From NCBI GenBank assembly GCA_030737835.1, contig CM060853.1:11528034-11592033 (forward strand): DNA of 64,000 bases, in the 5' to 3' direction. Position numbers and translations under genes: made by a program. The notes beneath the pieces are model-generated. The model was not told the DNA's origin, did no database searches, and saw nothing but the letters and a program-made list of their open reading frames with translations. Shown here piece by piece: positions 62,490 through 64,000 of the stretch. Source of the stretch: Acorus gramineus. Lineage: Eukaryota > Streptophyta > Magnoliopsida > Acorales > Acoraceae. Position 1 is the stretch's first letter, and each line of letters begins with the position of its first letter.

Positions 62490-63530
62490 ATTTTAATTTA
62501 AGTAGGTGAGAGAATGGAAGCTTTTATTCTCCTTTTCTTTTCGTGGTCTTGACTTACTACTAGGAAATTAGCAGCTTTTAATATATTGACTACTATATAG
62601 TAGAAAAGAAAATAAAAGCACATAAAAACTAGAGAATTAACAGTACATTATTTTTTTCTTTCAAATACTCATATTTTTTTTTATTTTTTTTAATTTAAGT
62701 AAGTGAGAGAATGGAAGCTTTTATTCTCTTTTTCTTTTGGTGGTCTTGACTTACCACTAGGACATTAGCAGCTTTTAATATATTGACTACTATATAGTAG
62801 AAAAGAAAATAAAAGCACATAAAGAAACTAGTTAATTAACAGTACATTATTTTTTTCCCAAATACCCATATTATTTCAAATTCTCTATTTTAATACATCA
62901 ATTTTCCAAATACTTATATTACGTTTATTTTTCCTTTATTAATTTAAGTAAATGGGGGAATGGTAATTAAGCTTTTCTTCTGTTTCTTTGGGTGTTTTTG
63001 GCTTTCTACTAGGAAATTAGTAGCTTTTAACTTTTAGACTACCATATAGTAGAAAAACAAATAAACACATAAGATACTAAAGAATTAAATGACAATACAT
63101 TTTTTTTCCAACACTCATATTATTTTAGTTTTTCTATTTTAAAATAAATAAATGAGAGAATGGAAGCTTTTCTTCTCTTTCTTTTAGTGGTCTTGGCTTC
63201 CTTCTAGGACAATAGCAGCTTTATATTTCTAGGCTAATAAGATATAGTAGAAAAGAAAATAAGAACATAAGAAACTAACTAATTAATTATAAGTGCATCA
63301 ATTTTTTTCCAAGTAACGATAATTTTTTATTTTTCATTTAAGTGAGAGAATGGAAATATTTGTTCTCTTTTTCTTTTGGTGGACTTGTCTTCCTACTAGG
63401 TAATTTGCATATTTTAATTTCTAGACTAAGATGTAGTAGAAAATAAAATAAACACATAAGAAACTGGAGAAATAATTAACAATACAACAAATTTTCCCCA
63501 AATCCTCATATTATTTAATTTTTTTCAACT
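62490..63530. repeat. Five-unit tandem repeat in NAC intron 5
   Basis: The word GAGAGAATGGAAGCTTTT or a variant occurs near 62508, 62705, 62953, 63153 and 63343. Each is followed by a CTTTTCTTTT run, a GGTCTTG word, CTACTAGG, then TATAGTAGAAAAGAAAATAA. The spacing is about 190-250 bp. The first two units are the most alike and the last the most diverged. Confidence 0.88.
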
Positions 63531-64000
63531 GAATAACAAACTGGCTATTTAAAAAAATCTATTTTTATGTTTCTCTCCTGATGTGGAAAATTGAAGGTTA
63601 AAAATGACAATTCTTTCCTTTTTTCCTGCCCTTTAAAAGTAGTATCCAGTCATAGAAAATAAACAGAATAAGAATAACAGATCCCTTGAATTTGGAGCAA
63701 TATAGAACAGAACCTTCCTTTTTTATCCTTTTCAAACTACAAAAAAAAAAGAAGTGAATAGCAGAACCTTTTTTTTTATCTTGTGGGCTATTACCCTTTC
63801 AGACTAGTCCTCCAACAGAACCAAGAAACCAACTTGGATTAAATAAATTAATAAATAAATAAATAAATAAAGAAAAGAAAAAGAAAAGAAAAGAAAAAGA
63901 GGACCCTTTTTTTATGTGTAGTCAAGTGACTACTCATTCCACATGCACCATGGTAACTAATCTTTGTTTTTCCAAACAGCATTTGAAACAACTTTGATAA

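Noticed and set aside
63960-64000. CAG followed by CATTTGAAACAACTTTGATAA as a possible last NAC exon
   Set aside because: It would encode only five residues before a stop and lacks the conserved NAC075 ending; the true last exon is more likely to the right of the window.

Overview
The window looks like nuclear DNA of a dicot flowering plant. It is AT-rich, its genes have many GT-AG introns, and several gene families are in plant-specific forms (a NAC075-type transcription factor, a plant TRM9, a NUDT8-clade Nudix enzyme). The spacers and introns are full of Copia, hAT, MULE, LINE and MITE insertions. The species cannot be named from the sequence. No rRNA, tRNA or CRISPR array was seen.

Seven host protein genes can be reconstructed exon by exon. 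From left to right: a NUDT8-like Nudix hydrolase (minus, 140-4234); TRM9-like tRNA wobble-uridine methyltransferase (minus, 11555-12800); a DeSI/PPPDE-type desumoylase-like protease (plus, 23280-26906); mitochondrial processing peptidase subunit alpha (minus, 28083-35891, 13 exons); KAE1/OSGEP, the t6A37 tRNA-modifying enzyme (plus, 41195-46970); type B histone acetyltransferase HAT1/HAG2 (minus, 48386-54010, 10 exons); and a NAC075-like transcription factor (plus, 59248 onward), whose last exon lies beyond the window. All seven have open, phase-consistent exon chains. They do not form an operon or a pathway. TRM9 and KAE1 both modify the tRNA anticodon loop, at positions 34 and 37.

Much of the rest is transposable elements with clean insertion signatures. 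There is a solo-LTR-like block (6663-10250, 5-bp TSD GAATC) with a hAT element nested in it; a broken Copia element (16252-20923) with very short LTRs and an unusual GC-rich leader; and three non-autonomous hAT families with 8-bp target duplications and terminal regions built of short simple motifs (7086-7948 and 36505-37379; 10974-11430; 30733-31240). Three MULE-type elements with 9-bp duplications cluster around KAE1 (38709-40369; 40515-40965; 42561-43837). There are also LINE and short retroposon fragments and at least two AT-rich MITE families.

The most notable finding is the MULE cluster. The element at 38709-40369 carries a reverse-oriented fragment of the 5' end of a GMP synthase gene, so it is a Pack-MULE. 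It shares with the MULE in KAE1 intron 1 an internal iterated motif (GACA-spacer-TGTC, best form GACAATCTTCCTGTCAA). The two also show partial similarity at their termini, which suggests one lineage with an iteron-like internal array. Other features worth a second look are a GC-AG intron beside a 35-nt exon in the Nudix gene, a 245-bp tandem duplication just upstream of the MPP-alpha gene with a hAT element in its second copy, and a five-unit tandem repeat in the last visible intron of the NAC gene.
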